Source of the DNA: JACKAQ01 sp965227145
GTDB lineage: Bacteria; Calditrichota; Calditrichia; RBG-13-44-9; J075
NCBI GenBank assembly: GCA_965227145.1
Contig: OZ245730.1
Location: 3,782,001 to 3,846,000 of the forward strand
DNA length: 64,000 bases
Direction of reading: 5' to 3'
Shown: positions 61,653 through 64,000 of the stretch, piece by piece
How positions within the stretch are numbered: position 1 is the stretch's first letter
How the letters are laid out: the number at the start of each line of letters is the position of its first letter
Notes under the pieces: generated by a model
Seen by the model: only the letters and a program-made list of their open reading frames with translations
Databases searched by the model: none
Told to the model about the DNA's origin: nothing
Position numbers and translations under genes: made by a program

Positions 61653-62531
61653 ATGATATTTCGAAATTTTGGCACAACAGAATTGAACGTATCTGCCATT
61701 GGCTATGGTGCAGGTACTATCGGTGATCCACGTATCCCGGAAAAAGTTGCTGAAACAATGCTCAACACTGTTTTGGACTCGGGTATAAATCTCATCGATA
61801 CCGCGCGAGGATACGGCATTTCCGAGGAACGCATTGGCAAATACATCTCTCACCGGCGCAACGAATTTGTATTATCCACCAAGGTTGGTTACGGCATTGA
61901 TGGAATTCCTGACTGGACTTACGATTGCATTATAAATGGAATCGAAGCTGCGTTACAGCGGTTGCAAACAGATTTTATCGATATTGTTCATCTACACTCC
62001 TGCTCTGTTGATATTCTGCAAAATGGCGAAGTGATTGATGCGTTGGAAAAAGCACGCTCGGATGGCAAAACGCGCATCATCGCATATTCCGGTGAAAATG
62101 ATGCACTAAAATACGCGGTTCAAACCCAACGTTTTCAAAGCGTTATGGCTTCGTTGAATATTTGTGATCAACGCGTTATCGATCATCCATTGCCGGCAGC
62201 CAAAAATCAGGGAATGGGATTTATCGCAAAAAGACCCGTTGCAAATGCGCCGTGGCGGTTTTCCGAACAGCCAAACGGGCATTATTGCGAGGAATATTGG
62301 CATCGATGGAAAAAAATGGGGCTCCATTTTGATATTGGCTGGCAGGAGCTGGCATTGCGTTTTTCGGCATTTACTTTCGGAAATGACAGTTGTATTGTTG
62401 GCACAATGAATATTGATCACTTAAAAGAAAATATCGCGATTGTTGAAAAAGGCAAGTTGCCGGAGGAAATCGTAACTACCTGCCGGAATGCATTTCACCA
62501 ACACGGTCAGCAGTGGATCGGGCAAATTTAA
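61653..62531 (+). CDS. aldo/keto reductase
   Basis: A 292-residue TIM-barrel AKR. It has the start FRNFGTTELNVSAIGYGAGTIG, the catalytic Asp and Tyr in NLIDTARGYGISEERIG, a Lys in LSTKVGYG and His in IVHLHSC. The end has a cofactor block (SCIVGTMNIDHLKENI). It reduces aldehydes or ketones with NADPH; the substrate is unknown. It stands alone after the RRM terminator. Confidence 0.88.
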   Translation: MIFRNFGTTELNVSAIGYGAGTIGDPRIPEKVAETMLNTVLDSGINLIDTARGYGISEERIGKYISHRRNEFVLSTKVGYGIDGIPDWTYDCIINGIEAALQRLQTDFIDIVHLHSCSVDILQNGEVIDALEKARSDGKTRIIAYSGENDALKYAVQTQRFQSVMASLNICDQRVIDHPLPAAKNQGMGFIAKRPVANAPWRFSEQPNGHYCEEYWHRWKKMGLHFDIGWQELALRFSAFTFGNDSCIVGTMNIDHLKENIAIVEKGKLPEEIVTTCRNAFHQHGQQWIGQI

Positions 62532-62781
62532 GCGGAATTGCTTTGCTGTAAATTAGCAAACTTGCGTGTTATTAATTACACATCCTAAATTAATTTCCAC
62601 ACAACTATCCGTCGAACAACTTTCTCTCCAATTCTATAACTATTTGATATTATTGAAGATGCGTAAACAATCGCACTCCGTGGCACAGCTTTTGATGCTA
62701 TCTATTACTTACAGGATATTCAATTCATGCAAAAATATCCTGATAAATAAGGAAGTCTAATTACATTATGGAGTTTAATTT

Positions 62782-64000
62782 ATGCGAAATAAAATATTTC
62801 AAATCTATATATCAATTGTATTAAGTGTGTGTTTTATAGTGTCTGGATGCAGCGAAGATACTGTTTCAAACGGAACGCCGACACAAAAAGCACTCGTTCA
62901 AGGCCGGGTGACAGATGGCGACGGATATTCGCTCGCCAAAACAACCACCGGTATCGAAGGTGCAACCGTAACACTCGCACGTTTTGAGCAAGACGGTTCC
63001 ATCAGCATTGTTTCAACTGATAGCGTGGTAACTGCTGCAGATGGTTCATTTTTGCTGGAATCCAGTGTGGAAAGTGAATCCGGGCTTGTGGTTATTGCAG
63101 AGAAAGACACTGCAATGTGGATGGCACGCCTCAGCGCAACGGTTAAAAAAGGCGAAGTTGTTCAATGTCAGCCGCATACGACAGAATCCACTCAGGAAGC
63201 GGAAGTTTACAAAGAAAATGTTGAACAAAATACCGTTGACGAAACTTCCCAGCCGGATGAAGCTGCGTTAATTAATGCAGATGTTGCAATAGCGCTTGAA
63301 AATGAATCCAACGCAGATGCTTTAATGGCTACGGCTCTGGAAACACAGACACAAGCTCACACAGACATTTTGCTAAACCCGGAAATCGGGGCAACTATTG
63401 CAGAATTGGAGATGGTCAGAGATACAAAACATAACGCCCAAATCAATCTCGAATCGAGCCTTTTTGCTGCTGCAGAAAATCAGGCTGCAACCGCAGCCGC
63501 GGTGGAAAATTATCAAAAAGCACTGATTAACGCATATGTAAATGCAGAAATATCAGCGAATACCTATGCAAAAGTACGCGAAATTTCCACAAAAGTATTA
63601 ATGAATGCACTAACGTCCACAGATACCGATTTGCAATTCCGGGTAAATCAATCTGCAAGTATGATGGAATCGCATGCATTGGAAGTTGCCGCTCAAACTG
63701 CATTTTCGGATTTTGGAGCAACCAATTCCGAAATCGTGGCAGTTACAAATGCAGCAATTGCGTTACGTGCTTCCATCAGCGCAGCGGAAACTGCGCAGGA
63801 AATAAGCCAGTCTTATGAAGCTTTCAAATCTGCAGTAATTACTGCATTATCAATCTCAGCCAGTTCGCACGCTGCCGCGATTACCACAATTAACACCTCG
63901 ATTAATGGTACCGGCGGTGTGAAAGCAATATTGGAAACTGCGCTGGCTATCGCAATCACCCCTCAATTGGTTATAAATGCTTACCTTACATTTTTCAACT
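62782..64000 (+). CDS. alanine-rich lipoprotein, 3' end outside the window
   Basis: The frame stays open to the window end (406 residues so far). The N-terminus is a lipoprotein signal with lipobox VSGC, Cys about residue 23. A carboxypeptidase-regulatory-like Ig fold follows (VQGRVTDGDGYSLAKTTTGIEGATVTL, then AADGSFLLES) at about residues 40-115. After an acidic linker, from about 155 on, the protein is a long Ala/Glu/Thr/Ser-rich helix pattern (for example EIVAVTNAAIALRASISAAETAQ), likely a coiled coil or helical bundle. GGAG about 9 bases before the ATG at 62782 supports the start. No known family beyond the N-terminal domain. Confidence 0.8.
   Translation, partial: MRNKIFQIYISIVLSVCFIVSGCSEDTVSNGTPTQKALVQGRVTDGDGYSLAKTTTGIEGATVTLARFEQDGSISIVSTDSVVTAADGSFLLESSVESESGLVVIAEKDTAMWMARLSATVKKGEVVQCQPHTTESTQEAEVYKENVEQNTVDETSQPDEAALINADVAIALENESNADALMATALETQTQAHTDILLNPEIGATIAELEMVRDTKHNAQINLESSLFAAAENQAATAAAVENYQKALINAYVNAEISANTYAKVREISTKVLMNALTSTDTDLQFRVNQSASMMESHALEVAAQTAFSDFGATNSEIVAVTNAAIALRASISAAETAQEISQSYEAFKSAVITALSISASSHAAAITTINTSINGTGGVKAILETALAIAITPQLVINAYLTFFN

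Noticed and set aside
62566..62760. 64-codon frame before the last lipoprotein
   Set aside because: No family match, no clear ribosome-binding site, and the region looks like ordinary AT-rich upstream sequence.
1..64000. tRNA, rRNA, tmRNA, SRP RNA and RNase P genes
   Set aside because: I looked for cloverleaf ends and conserved cores in all gaps and found none I could support; a covariance-model scan would settle it.

Overview
The window is bacterial chromosome: about 60 densely packed protein genes, no rRNA, tRNA, CRISPR array or insertion sequence that I can recognise, and two genes cut by its ends (topA on the left, an alanine-rich lipoprotein on the right). Base composition is moderate. 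The UpxY-type NusG paralogue, DUF1684 and spondin-domain lipoproteins, an LRR-Roc-COR protein, the short ArgH form and an RRM protein with a glycine-rich tail fit a Gram-negative lineage of the broad FCB group (Calditrichota-like or a relative). That placement is inference; no marker gene here settles it.

Layout. 1-6.4 kb (+): topA (partial), xerC, hpf, argH, a spondin lipoprotein, trhO and a DUF1684 lipoprotein. 6.4-14.2 kb (-): a surface-glycan locus with a MerR regulator, an FdtA/FdtB amino-sugar pair, a 1411-residue multi-glycosyltransferase with TPRs, an UpxY/NusG antiterminator and a sugar epimerase. 14.6-23.9 kb (+), divergent from it: two acyl carrier proteins, a KAS III, two reductases (one fused to a MaoC hydratase), an FkbH-like protein, an acyl-activating ligase, a methyltransferase, an MBL hydrolase and a GNAT. 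Together the two halves look like a system that builds an unusual short acyl group and attaches it to an aminodeoxy sugar of a surface glycan or glycoprotein. 24.2-28.9 kb: a degenerate MBL paralogue, then tgt, yajC, def and fmt.

28.9-34.1 kb (-) is the most striking region. Next to gcvT and a small membrane protein lies a tight operon with recognisable homologues of all four committed tocopherol (vitamin E) enzymes: tocopherol cyclase (VTE1), the plant/archaeal-type MPBQ methyltransferase (VTE3), gamma-tocopherol methyltransferase (VTE4) and homogentisate prenyltransferase (VTE2). Only the step making homogentisate is not in view. I see no photosynthesis gene. Tocochromanol synthesis is classically regarded as a trait of oxygenic phototrophs, so this is my main candidate for an undescribed system.

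34-64 kb is mixed: coaE, an outer-membrane beta-barrel, HD and alpha/beta hydrolases, queuosine genes (yhhQ, queD), a repeat-built lipoprotein, a Roco protein with altered G motifs, a nucleotidyltransferase, a frameshifted isochorismate synthase, mltG, trpD, a metallophosphatase-like lipoprotein, TRAP permeases, a redoxin, a glycosyltransferase, a two-gene membrane sensor whose large member looks like a CheA-derived pseudokinase, an AhpD-like protein, an MFS transporter, an FKBP isomerase, the RRM protein and an aldo/keto reductase. Several proteins (MBL paralogue, CheA-like protein, Roco protein, CoaE, metallophosphatase) lack residues usually needed for catalysis or nucleotide binding; each is described separately.
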